From assembly GCA_947632425.1 (NCBI GenBank), contig CANRPG010000042.1, positions 1-12,235 of the forward strand: a stretch of 12,235 nucleotides of DNA. The letters run 5' to 3'. This DNA is from an uncultured Clostridia bacterium (GTDB taxonomy: Bacteria; Bacillota; Clostridia; Oscillospirales; Ruminococcaceae). Within the stretch, counting starts at the first letter, position 1. Each line of letters opens with the position of its first letter. The notes beneath the pieces were generated by a model that had not been told where the DNA came from, ran no database searches, and saw nothing but the letters and a program-made list of their open reading frames with translations. Position numbers and translations under genes: made by a program. This document shows, one piece after another, positions 5,781 through 12,235 of this stretch.

Positions 5781-6605
5781 ATGAATGATTTTTCGTATTC
5801 AATACTAAGCGCTGAAACTCAGCTTCCGTTCTATGTCGTCGGCATAGGCTCTATCGACAGGGAATACCATGTTAAGCGCGACGACGGTTATCCGTATCAT
5901 CAGATAATATATACAGTAAGAGGCGAGGGCGTGCTCCGCGTTGACGGGGAGGAGTATGAGATAAAGCCCGGCTACGGCTATTATCTTCCCAAAAACGTTC
6001 CGCATGAGTATTTTACAGAGCTTGATGTATGGGAGAACCACTGGGTCGTGTTTGACGGCTATGGCGTTGAAGATGTGCTTAAACTTATGCATTTTGAGCA
6101 GGCAAAGGTGTTCAAAATATCCGACCTTTCAGTGCCCGAAGTGCTTTTCAAAAAGATGCTGTATCTTTTAAAATCGGATTATTTTTACAGCGGCTATCAG
6201 TGCTCGGCGCTTTTGTATCAGTATCTTTTGGAGCTTAATAGGTATGTAAACTTGCAGACAGCTGCGCAGGATACCAACAAGCTTTTGCAGCTTAAACCCG
6301 TTATAGACTTTATAGATGAAAATTACGGCAGGGATATAACCTTGCAGGAACTTGCCAAAATAATAAACCTCTCGCCGCAGTATCTTTGCAGACTTTTCAA
6401 AGAATGTTATGATATGCGCCCGTTTGAGTATATCGCAAGAAAAAGGATACAGCAGGCAAAAAATCTTCTCATATCCGAGAATATCTCGGTAAATGAAATA
6501 TCGTCAAGAGTAGGATATAACGATTGCAGCTACTTTTGCGCGGTGTTTAAAAAGCACGAAATGCTTTCACCCGTGGAATTCAGATCGTTCCACAAAAAAG
6601 CATAG
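5781..6605 (+). CDS. AraC/XylS-family transcriptional regulator with N-terminal cupin
   Basis: A 274-residue DNA-binding regulator. The N-terminal half is a cupin-type AraC ligand-binding domain (YHQIIYTVRGEGVLRVDGEEYEIKPGYGYYLPKNVPHEY, split here around residues 39-77), the fold that usually binds a small molecule. The C-terminal 100 residues carry two helix-turn-helix motifs: ITLQELAKIINLSPQYLCRLF (from about 186) and ISVNEISSRVGYNDCSYFCAVF (from about 235), with the family ending LSPVEFR. I chose ATG at 5781, where the cupin domain begins (MNDFSYSIL). A TTG at 5712 would add 23 basic residues but has no ribosome site and leaves only about 18 bases of leader. The site before 5781 (GGTG) is weak too, so the start is uncertain. 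It heads a tight three-gene unit: 21 bp separate it from the membrane-protein gene. Most AraC proteins regulate adjacent genes; control of its own operon is inferred, and the ligand is unknown. Confidence 0.88.
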   Translation: MNDFSYSILSAETQLPFYVVGIGSIDREYHVKRDDGYPYHQIIYTVRGEGVLRVDGEEYEIKPGYGYYLPKNVPHEYFTELDVWENHWVVFDGYGVEDVLKLMHFEQAKVFKISDLSVPEVLFKKMLYLLKSDYFYSGYQCSALLYQYLLELNRYVNLQTAAQDTNKLLQLKPVIDFIDENYGRDITLQELAKIINLSPQYLCRLFKECYDMRPFEYIARKRIQQAKNLLISENISVNEISSRVGYNDCSYFCAVFKKHEMLSPVEFRSFHKKA

Positions 6606-6626
6606 CCTTATATCACGGAGAACTGT

Positions 6627-7412
6627 ATGGACAGAAAAGAGTACATAAAAAGGGTAATGCCCATAATAAATGAGCTCGGCGAAGAAAAAACCGATATGGT
6701 GCTTGATAAGATAGCGGCATATCTTGTAGATGCAGGCGAGGAAAACGAGGCAGCCGCCCTTAATGCTTTGGGTATACCCGAGCTTTTTGCAAGAAAGTTT
6801 ACTCACAGCGGCGGCGAATATGAGATACCTCCGTTTTCGGGCGATCCCAGAAAGCAGACTGCCCCGAAGATAAAAACGCAGGCAGATCATGAAGATGCAA
6901 AACCTATAGAAAATACCGAAGAACCTCCGCCGCCTGAAACTGCATCTGCCACACCTATGCAGCTGAAAAACGAGCCTGTGCAGCCAAAATATACACCTGT
7001 GCAGCACAAAACAGAACCTGTGCGCAGGCAAGCCCCTAAGGCAGATAACAAAAAAGCCATAATAGTGCTTGTGCTGCTGGTACTTACATCACCGCTGTGG
7101 CTGGGCTTTATGGCAATATTCTGCGCGATAGCCCTTGTGTTTGTAATAGCGGTAGTAATTATGCTTCTTGTAATGACCGTCGGCGGAGCGGCTCTGACCG
7201 TTTTCGGCGTTGTAAGAATAGTTTCACTTTTGCCTGTCGGTCTTGTAATGATAGGCGGAGGACTTTTGCTTCTCGGTCTTTCGGGCATAGCGTTCATACC
7301 GCTTCTGAATGTCTGCCTCAATACGCTGAGCGATACAGTCCGTGATATACGGGTGTTTGTAAAACGCGTTATCTCCATAGCTTTTGAAAGCAAAACGGAG
7401 GTGAGCCGATGA
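6627..7412 (+). CDS. Membrane protein with N-terminal HAAS/DUF1700-like helical domain
   Basis: A 261-residue protein of unknown function. Residues 1-60 (MDRKEYIKRVMPIINELGEE ... NALGIPELFARKF) match the pattern of the HAAS domain found at the start of DUF1700-type proteins, a helical domain ending in the LGxPEexAxxf motif. Residues 61-140 are a hydrophilic Pro/Gln/Glu linker with a short repeat (EPVQPK, TPVQHK, EPVRRQ). From 143 onward about four hydrophobic segments follow (roughly 144-163, 164-184, 186-205, 206-228), then a basic amphipathic tail. The start is supported by GGAG at 6617-6620, six bases from the ATG. The stop overlaps the next ATG. DUF1700-like genes are commonly next to DUF4097 genes and a small PadR regulator; here the regulator is AraC-type. 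A role in envelope sensing or organisation is inferred from this company only. Confidence 0.72.
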   Translation: MDRKEYIKRVMPIINELGEEKTDMVLDKIAAYLVDAGEENEAAALNALGIPELFARKFTHSGGEYEIPPFSGDPRKQTAPKIKTQADHEDAKPIENTEEPPPPETASATPMQLKNEPVQPKYTPVQHKTEPVRRQAPKADNKKAIIVLVLLVLTSPLWLGFMAIFCAIALVFVIAVVIMLLVMTVGGAALTVFGVVRIVSLLPVGLVMIGGGLLLLGLSGIAFIPLLNVCLNTLSDTVRDIRVFVKRVISIAFESKTEVSR

Positions 7413-8284
7413 ACACAAGTATGTCTTTAAGAACTAAAATATCTTTAGTTGTAATGATAATCGGCGGTCTTATCTTTTTGATAGGTATCGCATCGCTCGT
7501 TGCCGGAAAGCCTGATTCGCGCTATAAGCTTGACACCTATGAACAGTCCGCTCAGTCTGCCGATGTTAAAAGCGCCGTGATAAATATAGGCTACGGCAAG
7601 GTAAATATTTCTACAGGTACGCATTTTGAGATAAAGTGCAAAAACATCGACACCGAAAAATTTGAATGTAAGATAACAAACAATGTTCTGCAAATAAATT
7701 ATGATACTGATCTTATTGAAAGTATGTATATGGGCAAGGGCGACGGCATCGACACCACGTTTGATATAACCTTGCCGAATAAGCTTCTTGAAGAAGTAAG
7801 CTTTACCCAGAACTGCGGAAAAGTCAGCATAAAGGGCGTTACTTGCAATAGCTTTTCGCTGTCATCAGCAAGAGGGGGTATACTGCTCAACGGTGTTTCT
7901 GTAAACCACAGTACAAAATTTGACCTTGGCAGCGGCAAGTGCGAGATAAACTCATGCACCCTGCAAAGCCCCGAAATAAACGGCGGTGTGGGCAACTGCT
8001 CAATAGTAAAGTCGCGCATAGCCGATATGACGTATAACGGCTCTTTCGGTGATATGGATATAACGGGCTGCGTGCTTTCGGGCAGTACAAACCTTGACTG
8101 CGGTATGTCAGATACAAAAGTATCGCTTACGGGCGATGAGAGCGGCTATGGCTTCTCGTTTGACAAAGGCTTCGGCGATATAACGATATTCGGAGAAAAG
8201 TACACAAAATACGACGGTACTACAGGCAGCAGCTTTATCATTGTCAGCAACAGCTTCGGTGATGTTATGATTAGCAGCAACTAA
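7409..8284 (+). CDS. Membrane-anchored DUF4097-like beta-solenoid protein
   Basis: A 291-residue protein with an N-terminal membrane segment at about 11-32 (ISLVVMIIGGLIFLIGIASLVA), basic residues before it, and the remainder probably outside the cell. The rest is beta-rich and built from a recurring G-x-hydrophobic-x-I strand motif: IGYGKVNIS (60-68), NCGKVSIKG (135-143), ARGGILLNG (154-162), GSGKCEINS (174-182), GVGNCSIVK (193-201), SFGDMDITG (212-220), GFGDITIFG (254-262) and SFGDVMISS (282-290). The central copies are 19-20 residues apart, the rung length of a parallel beta-solenoid. This agrees with the DUF4097 'putative adhesin' family. It overlaps the upstream gene by ATGA and has an excellent ribosome site (GGAGGTGA, 7398-7405), so production is probably coupled and high. 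Function is unknown. DUF4097 proteins are often next to envelope-stress genes, which is context and not proof. Confidence 0.78.
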   Translation: MNTSMSLRTKISLVVMIIGGLIFLIGIASLVAGKPDSRYKLDTYEQSAQSADVKSAVINIGYGKVNISTGTHFEIKCKNIDTEKFECKITNNVLQINYDTDLIESMYMGKGDGIDTTFDITLPNKLLEEVSFTQNCGKVSIKGVTCNSFSLSSARGGILLNGVSVNHSTKFDLGSGKCEINSCTLQSPEINGGVGNCSIVKSRIADMTYNGSFGDMDITGCVLSGSTNLDCGMSDTKVSLTGDESGYGFSFDKGFGDITIFGEKYTKYDGTTGSSFIIVSNSFGDVMISSN

Positions 8285-8299
8285 ATGTGCAATAAAATT

Positions 8300-8332
8300 C
8301 AAGTCGGAACATATGCTCCGACTTGTTTTTTT
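8300..8332 (+). terminator. Strong intrinsic terminator of the araC-like operon
   Basis: CAAGTCGGA (8300-8308) pairs with TCCGACTTG (8317-8325), a perfect 9-bp stem with an 8-base loop, followed by seven Ts (8326-8332). On the opposite strand the stem is followed only by AATTTTATT, so it may stop enolase transcripts less efficiently. It lies in the 46-bp gap between convergent genes and its T run reaches the enolase stop codon. Confidence 0.92.
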
Positions 8333-9614
8333 ATCTGAATTTTCCTATATAGTGAGCCGACTTGCCCAGCTGGCTTTCTATTCTCAGCAGTCTGTTGTAT
8401 TTTGCAGTGCGTTCTGTTCGGCAGGGCGCACCCGATTTTATCTGCCCCGAATTGAGCGCCACAGCAAGGTCAGCAATAGTCGTGTCCTCTGTTTCTCCGC
8501 TGCGGTGAGATACAATGGCTGTGTAGCCTGCGCGTTTGGCGGTCTTTATCGCTTCTATCGTCTCCGAAAGCGTGCCTATCTGATTAGGCTTTATCAGTAT
8601 CGAGTTGCCGCAGACCATTTCAATGCCTTTTGAAAGCCGTTTAGTATTCGTAACGAACAGATCGTCTCCCACAAGCTGTACCTTGCTTCCAAGCTGCGCC
8701 GTAAGCTCCTGCCAACCGTCCCAGTCCTCCTCGTCAAGCCCGTCCTCCAGAGAAATTATAGGGTAGCTTGCACACAGCGTTTTCCAATGTGATATAAGCT
8801 CCGAAGAAGTAAATACCTTGCCCGATTTCGGCATTCTGTATTCGCCCACGCAGTCGGTTTTCCATTCGCTTGCAGCCGCGTCAAGCGCAAGCATAAAATC
8901 TTTGTCCGACTTGTAACCTGCATCATTTATCGCCTGCAAAATAAGTTCTATAGCTTCTTCCTCGCATGAAACATCGGGCGCAAAGCCGCCCTCATCGCCA
9001 ACACCCGTTGCAAGCCCTTTTGTAGAAAGCAGCTTTGCCAGTGCGTGATATACCTCGGTACATTGCCGCAGTGCCTGTGCAAAGCATTTTGCGCCTATGG
9101 GCATTATCATAAATTCCTGAACGTCAAGTCCGTTGTTTGCGTGTGCGCCGCCGTTTATAATGTTCATCATCGGCACAGGCAGAACAGTTGCACTTGTGCC
9201 GCCCAGCAGACGATACAGCGGAATACCTAAAGAAAGCGAAGCAGCCCTTGCAGCCGCAATAGATACCGCGAGTATAGCGTTTGCACCCAAATTTGACTTG
9301 TCCTCGCTGCCGTCAGCCGCAATAAGCGCGCGGTCAACACTGTAGGTGTCGCAGGCATTAAGCCCATAAAGCTTGTCGCTTATCACACCCGATATGTTTT
9401 CAACTGCCTTTTTAACGCCCTTGCCGCCATATTTGCTTTTGTCGCCGTCTCTCAGCTCATGTGCCTCGTGTGCGCCTGTAGAAGCGCCGCTCGGTGACAT
9501 ACCCATACCTACAGTGCCGTCAGCAAGCTCAACAACAGCCTCGACTGTCGGGTTTCCTCGCGAATCGATTATCTGCCGCCCGTAAACTTTCTGTATTTTT
9601 GTTTTGCCTGACAT
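8331..9614 (-). CDS. eno: Enolase (phosphopyruvate hydratase)
   Basis: This glycolytic enzyme interconverts 2-phosphoglycerate and phosphoenolpyruvate in the cytoplasm. The 427 residues are full length. The flexible loop is SPSGASTGAHEAHELRDGD (Ser45). Catalytic and metal residues are all present: Glu167 (QEFMIMP), Glu208 (GDEGGFAP), Mg ligands Asp245 (LALDAAASEW), Glu290 (LEDGL) and Asp317 (GDDLFVTN), the base Lys342 (ILIKPNQIGT), His370 (SHRSGETEDT) and Lys393 (QIKSGAPCRTER). The usual Val before PSGAST is Ser here, a mild variation. I start at ATG 9614, not at the ATG at 9620: the perfect GGAGGT (9626-9621) touches the 9620 ATG but is six bases from 9614. The gene follows pdxR on the same strand after 88 bp with no convincing terminator, so some transcript may come from pdxR. 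A weak TACAAT (9648-9643) could give it its own promoter. Confidence 0.97.
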   Translation of the reverse strand: MSGKTKIQKVYGRQIIDSRGNPTVEAVVELADGTVGMGMSPSGASTGAHEAHELRDGDKSKYGGKGVKKAVENISGVISDKLYGLNACDTYSVDRALIAADGSEDKSNLGANAILAVSIAAARAASLSLGIPLYRLLGGTSATVLPVPMMNIINGGAHANNGLDVQEFMIMPIGAKCFAQALRQCTEVYHALAKLLSTKGLATGVGDEGGFAPDVSCEEEAIELILQAINDAGYKSDKDFMLALDAAASEWKTDCVGEYRMPKSGKVFTSSELISHWKTLCASYPIISLEDGLDEEDWDGWQELTAQLGSKVQLVGDDLFVTNTKRLSKGIEMVCGNSILIKPNQIGTLSETIEAIKTAKRAGYTAIVSHRSGETEDTTIADLAVALNSGQIKSGAPCRTERTAKYNRLLRIESQLGKSAHYIGKFR

Positions 9615-9620
9615 ATGCAT

Positions 9621-9702
9621 ACCTCCGTAATGCTTTTTTATAATTGTACCCGAAAAGTATGCGTTTAATCAGAATAGCAGTGGATAGCTGCACCCGGCTA
9701 TA
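9621..9702 (-). other. pdxR-eno intergenic region: ribosome site and weak promoter candidate
   Basis: On the minus strand it holds GGAGGT (9626-9621) for enolase and a possible -10 TACAAT (9648-9643). The sequence 17 bases upstream of that -10, TGATTA, is a poor -35. Short self-complementary bits (ATAGC/GCTAT near 9680-9700) lack a T run, so I do not call a terminator. Enolase therefore has either a weak promoter of its own or read-through from pdxR. Confidence 0.4.
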
Positions 9703-11010
9703 TCAATCATAGTAAAATATGAGCGTGTGCAGCGCATCTGTAGGCTTTTTCTTGTAGTAATCGCTCAGCAGCCGCGCGTGAAAGCCAAGCTTTGTCACTT
9801 CATTTAAAAGCTCTCCGTCGCTGAGCTGCGTGTCAAATTCTATAAGGCAGTGCAGACCCGAATCCTGCCCCGTCACCCTGCACCCCTTAAACAGAGGGTA
9901 TTGCGATATTTTTTCAAGCATATTGTCGCGCCGCTTTTTGTAAAGATGTTTCACGCGGTTAATATGCTTTTCAAAATAGCCTTCGTCAATAAACCGCGCC
10001 AGAGTGTACTGTTCAAAGGTCGATACCGTGCAGGAGCAGCAGTTTAGTTTTTGTCTGAAACGCTCAGTAAGAGAAACAGGCAGCACCATGTAGCTTATGC
10101 GTATAGTAGGCGAAAGGCTTTTGCTGAACGTGTTCATGTATATCACTCTGTCAGCGGCGTCAATGCTCAAAAGCGAGGGTATAGGTCTGCCCGAAAGGCG
10201 AAATTCGCTGTCATAATCGTCCTCGATGATGTACCGCCCCTCTTTTTCCGATGCCCAGCCCAGCAGCGCGTATCTCTTTCCCACAGAAGTAACAACGCCG
10301 GTAGGGAAGTGGTGTGATGGCGATATGTGCATTATGTCCGCGCCCGAGGCTTTCAGAGCAGCAATGTCAACGCCATCGCTCTCCATTGGTATGTAAGCGC
10401 ATTTTGCCCCAAGGCATGAGTATATATCCGATATTTTAGAGTACCCCGGATCCTCCACGCCAAAAGTGCGCCCCTCTCCGATAAGTATGTTTATCAGCAT
10501 ATAAAGATACTCCGTCCCTGCGCCTATAACTATCCTGTCGGGCGAAACGTCAATGTTGCGAAACTGCCGAATGTGTTTTGCTATCGCGCAGCGCAGCCTT
10601 TCAGTGCCATTTATCGGCGGTCGGGTCATCAGCATTTCGCGCTCATTAGACAGATCCTCGCGCATAAGCTTTGCCCATATTGCAAACGGGAAATCCTTCG
10701 CCGCCGAAGTAATATTTGTTTTTTCGGAAGAAACCGCATTTTGGTTATGCACATAGCTTTGAAACGAAGATATGTTTTCGGCAAAATATCCTCTTTTTGG
10801 CAGTGCCTTGACATATCCTTCCGAAGTCAACTGGCTATATGCGTTCTCTACCGTTATAATGCTCACACCCAGATTTTCTGCAAGTACACGCTTTGACGGC
10901 AGCTTCTCATTTGCCTTTATTACGCCGTTTTCTATGTCTTTCTTTATGTGTTTGTATATCTGAACGTACAGCGGTTCAGAGTCTGTTTTTTCAAGAACGT
11001 AAGTCAACAT
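9703..11010 (-). CDS. pdxR: MocR-type regulator of PLP synthesis (GntR wHTH fused to aminotransferase fold)
   Basis: A 435-residue transcription factor that in related bacteria senses pyridoxal 5'-phosphate and controls pdxST. Residues 12-78 are a GntR winged helix (EPLYVQIYKHIKKDIENG, LPSKRVLAENLGVS, TVENAYSQLTSEGYVKALPKRGYF). The rest is a fold-type I aminotransferase domain: SPSHHFPTG (230-238), IIEDDYDSEF (261-270) supplying the Asp to the pyridine nitrogen, and the PLP lysine Lys297 in NTFSKSLSP. It is unlikely to be a working aminotransferase. Its divergence from pdxS, with interlocked promoters, is the classic PdxR arrangement and is the main reason for the gene symbol. The start at 11010 follows an in-frame stop six bases upstream, so it cannot be extended. 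The ribosome site is weak (AAGG about 15 bases away), suggesting low expression. The alternative is another MocR regulator such as a GabR type, made unlikely by context. Confidence 0.9.
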   Translation of the reverse strand: MLTYVLEKTDSEPLYVQIYKHIKKDIENGVIKANEKLPSKRVLAENLGVSIITVENAYSQLTSEGYVKALPKRGYFAENISSFQSYVHNQNAVSSEKTNITSAAKDFPFAIWAKLMREDLSNEREMLMTRPPINGTERLRCAIAKHIRQFRNIDVSPDRIVIGAGTEYLYMLINILIGEGRTFGVEDPGYSKISDIYSCLGAKCAYIPMESDGVDIAALKASGADIMHISPSHHFPTGVVTSVGKRYALLGWASEKEGRYIIEDDYDSEFRLSGRPIPSLLSIDAADRVIYMNTFSKSLSPTIRISYMVLPVSLTERFRQKLNCCSCTVSTFEQYTLARFIDEGYFEKHINRVKHLYKKRRDNMLEKISQYPLFKGCRVTGQDSGLHCLIEFDTQLSDGELLNEVTKLGFHARLLSDYYKKKPTDALHTLIFYYD

Positions 11011-11051
11011 ATATCATCATCTGACCTTATCAAAAATAATTATTTTGGCTA

Positions 11052-11080
11052 TTGTAATAATACCACAAGAAGATTATACT
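11052..11080 (+). promoter_or_regulatory. pdxST promoter
   Basis: The -35 is TTGTAA (11052-11057) and the -10 is TATACT (11075-11080), with a 17-base spacer. The start is predicted near 11087, giving a leader of about 38 bases. The two hexamers are imperfect, consistent with a promoter that needs activation by PdxR. Its -10 overlaps the -10 of the opposing pdxR promoter. Confidence 0.72.
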
Positions 11081-11093
11081 ATATTCAAGACCA
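11064..11093. promoter_or_regulatory. Possible PdxR binding repeats (CAAGA spaced 20 bp)
   Basis: CAAGA occurs at 11066-11070 and again at 11086-11090, exactly 20 bp apart, about two helical turns, flanking the shared -10 region. MocR regulators often bind direct repeats, so this is a candidate site. The repeat is only five bases and could be chance. Confidence 0.3.
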
Positions 11094-11101
11094 AAAGTCA
11101 A
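11073..11101 (-). promoter_or_regulatory. pdxR promoter, facing and overlapping the pdxST promoter
   Basis: On the minus strand, -35 TTGACT (11101-11096) and a perfect -10 TATAAT (11078-11073) have a 17-base spacer. The start is predicted near 11066. The -35 falls in the pdxS leader, and the -10 shares four base pairs with the pdxST -10, so both promoters cannot be occupied at once. Confidence 0.75.
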
Positions 11102-11124
11102 TACATTTTGAAAGGACAGATATT

Positions 11125-12000
11125 ATGAATAATGATCGTTATCAGCTTAACAAAGAACTTGCGCAGATGCTCAAGGGCGGCGTTATAATGGACGTTACCA
11201 CACCCGAGCAGGCAGTAATAGCACAGCAGGCAGGAGCGTGCGCAGTCATGGCTCTTGAAAGGATACCTGCCGACATAAGGGCAGCAGGCGGTGTTTCGCG
11301 TATGAGCGACCCCGCCATGATAAAAGGTATACAAAAAGCCGTAAGCATACCGGTAATGGCAAAGTGCCGTATAGGTCATTTTGCAGAGGCTCAAATCTTA
11401 CAGGCTATCGAGATAGACTACATAGACGAAAGTGAAGTGCTTACCCCAGCCGATGATATCTACCATATTGATAAGACCAGATTTAACGTTCCGTTCGTGT
11501 GCGGCGCAAGAGACTTGGGCGAGGCTCTGCGCAGAATTGCAGAGGGCGCATCTATGATACGCACCAAAGGCGAACCGGGCACAGGCGATATAGTTCAGGC
11601 GGTAAGGCATATGAGAAAGATACAAAGTGAGATCGCTACCCTTGCCGCAAAGCGAGACGATGAGCTTTTTGAAGCCGCTAAACAGCTTCAAGTGCCGCTT
11701 GACCTTGTAAGATATGTTCACGAAAACAAAAAGCTGCCGGTAGTAAACTTTGCAGCAGGCGGTGTTGCTACCCCTGCCGATGCGGCTCTGATGATGCAGC
11801 TTGGCGCAGAGGGCGTGTTTGTCGGCTCAGGCATATTCAAGTCGGGCGACCCTGCAAAACGCGCCGCAGCCATAGTTAAAGCCGTTACCAACTACAACGA
11901 CCCCGAAATGCTTGCAAGCCTATCCGAAAACCTCGGCGAAGCAATGGTGGGCATAAACGAAAAGGAAATTGAGATAATAATGGAGGAGAGGGGCAAATGA
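11125..12000 (+). CDS. pdxS: Pyridoxal 5'-phosphate synthase, lyase/synthase subunit PdxS
   Basis: This subunit makes PLP directly from ribose 5-phosphate (or ribulose 5-phosphate), glyceraldehyde 3-phosphate and ammonia supplied by PdxT, forming a 12+12 cytoplasmic complex. The 291 residues match the usual size of about 290-295. It is a TIM barrel with MKGGVIMDV-type opening (here LKGGVIMDV, Asp23), the first catalytic lysine Lys80 in VMAKCRIGHF, and the second lysine in MIRTKGEPGTG (about 148). The phosphate site GGVATPADA and the C-terminal FVGSGIFKS are conserved. The usual Ala after the first catalytic Lys (AKARIGH) is Cys here. The start at 11125 is supported by AAAGGA (11111-11116), eight bases upstream; the open frame reaches further back but across the promoter. 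The stop overlaps the pdxT ATG. Confidence 0.97.
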   Translation: MNNDRYQLNKELAQMLKGGVIMDVTTPEQAVIAQQAGACAVMALERIPADIRAAGGVSRMSDPAMIKGIQKAVSIPVMAKCRIGHFAEAQILQAIEIDYIDESEVLTPADDIYHIDKTRFNVPFVCGARDLGEALRRIAEGASMIRTKGEPGTGDIVQAVRHMRKIQSEIATLAAKRDDELFEAAKQLQVPLDLVRYVHENKKLPVVNFAAGGVATPADAALMMQLGAEGVFVGSGIFKSGDPAKRAAAIVKAVTNYNDPEMLASLSENLGEAMVGINEKEIEIIMEERGK

Positions 12001-12235
12001 TAGGCATTTTAGCGCTGCAAGGGGCGTTTGAAGAGCATGAAAAAATGCTGCGCGCCCTCGGCTGCCAGACCGTCCTTATCCGCAAAAAGAGCGATATTCC
12101 GCAAAACCTCACAGGGCTTGTTCTGGTCGGCGGCGAGAGTACCACCCAGCGCAAGCTCCTTCGCGAGCTGGATATGCTTGATATACTGAAAGAGCGCATT
12201 GAAAGCGGCGTGCCCGTGCTTGCCACCTGCGCAGG
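11997..12235 (+). CDS. pdxT: PLP synthase glutaminase subunit PdxT, N-terminal part (cut by window edge)
   Basis: This class I glutamine amidotransferase releases ammonia from glutamine and channels it to PdxS. Seventy-nine codons are present before the window ends. Visible features are the opening IGILALQGAFEEH, the conserved GGESTTQRKL loop (typically GGESTTxxxL), and the nucleophile Cys78 in PVLATCAG, in the expected place. The catalytic His-Glu pair lies beyond the edge. The start codon overlaps the pdxS stop (ATGA), and GAGGAGAGGGG just upstream in pdxS serves as ribosome site, so translation of the two subunits is coupled. Confidence 0.96.
   Translation, partial: MIGILALQGAFEEHEKMLRALGCQTVLIRKKSDIPQNLTGLVLVGGESTTQRKLLRELDMLDILKERIESGVPVLATCA

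Noticed and set aside
9615..9620. ATG at 9620 as the enolase start
   Set aside because: GGAGGT is immediately adjacent, with no spacing; the ATG six bases further on is correctly placed.
9660..9702. Possible terminator after pdxR
   Set aside because: The ATAGC/GCTAT pairings are short and no T run follows on the minus strand.
11033..11046. Perfect 14-bp palindrome AAAATAATTATTTT in the pdxR leader
   Set aside because: It consists only of A and T in an AT-rich gap, with no loop or position that suggests a function.
10948..11124. Upstream extension of pdxS in the same frame
   Set aside because: It runs through the pdxR 5' end and both promoters; AAAGGA before 11125 and the normal PdxS length fix the start.
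1..12235. Mobile elements, CRISPR arrays, tRNA or rRNA genes, toxin-antitoxin pairs
   Set aside because: I looked for transposase motifs, regularly spaced repeats, terminal repeats and structured RNA outside the T-box and found none; gene content and base use look uniform.

Overview
The window looks like ordinary chromosomal DNA from a low-to-moderate GC Bacillota, most likely a gut-type Clostridia of the Ruminococcus/Oscillospirales kind. This is inferred from heavy ATA use for Ile, strong AGGAGG-type ribosome sites, near-consensus sigma-A promoters, a T-box leader on ileS, the DXP-independent pdxR/pdxST route to vitamin B6, and a clostridial-type enolase and IleRS. I see no insertion sequences, phage genes, CRISPR arrays, tRNAs or rRNAs. 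Coding density is high and strands alternate, so the window is a set of short independent transcription units.

Left part (1-3600). The 5' end of ileS (minus strand) enters from the left edge. It is preceded by a complete isoleucine T-box leader with its own consensus promoter. Back to back with it on the plus strand is a two-gene operon: a HAD-family phosphatase overlapping by 4 bp (ATGA) with a zinc-dependent phospholipase C-like protein. That protein keeps every metal ligand of the clostridial alpha-toxin family, but has a beta-trefoil C-terminus and no normal signal peptide. A hairpin separates this operon from a convergent gene for an exported, C-terminally membrane-anchored SGNH/GDSL hydrolase.

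Middle part (3600-8335). An ABC-F ribosome-associated ATPase gene starts behind a promoter whose -35 hexamer lies inside a perfect 10-bp-arm inverted repeat. A consensus promoter overlaps the ABC-F stop codon and drives three tightly spaced genes: an AraC-type regulator, a membrane protein with an N-terminal HAAS/DUF1700-like helical domain, and a membrane-anchored DUF4097-like beta-solenoid protein. The last two overlap by ATGA. I read them as a cell-envelope module with a dedicated regulator. A strong intrinsic terminator ends the unit.

Right part (8330-12235). Enolase (minus) lies downstream of pdxR (minus), a MocR/GntR-aminotransferase-fold regulator. pdxR is divergent from pdxS and pdxT (plus, overlapping by ATGA; pdxT is cut by the window edge), which encode the two subunits of pyridoxal 5'-phosphate synthase. 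The pdxR and pdxS promoters face each other and share their -10 region, so the two transcription starts should be mutually exclusive.

The functions are mostly familiar. The least ordinary items are the phospholipase C-like gene (complete zinc site, no evident export signal, trefoil tail, phosphatase partner), the AraC/HAAS/solenoid operon, and the dyad over the ABC-F promoter.
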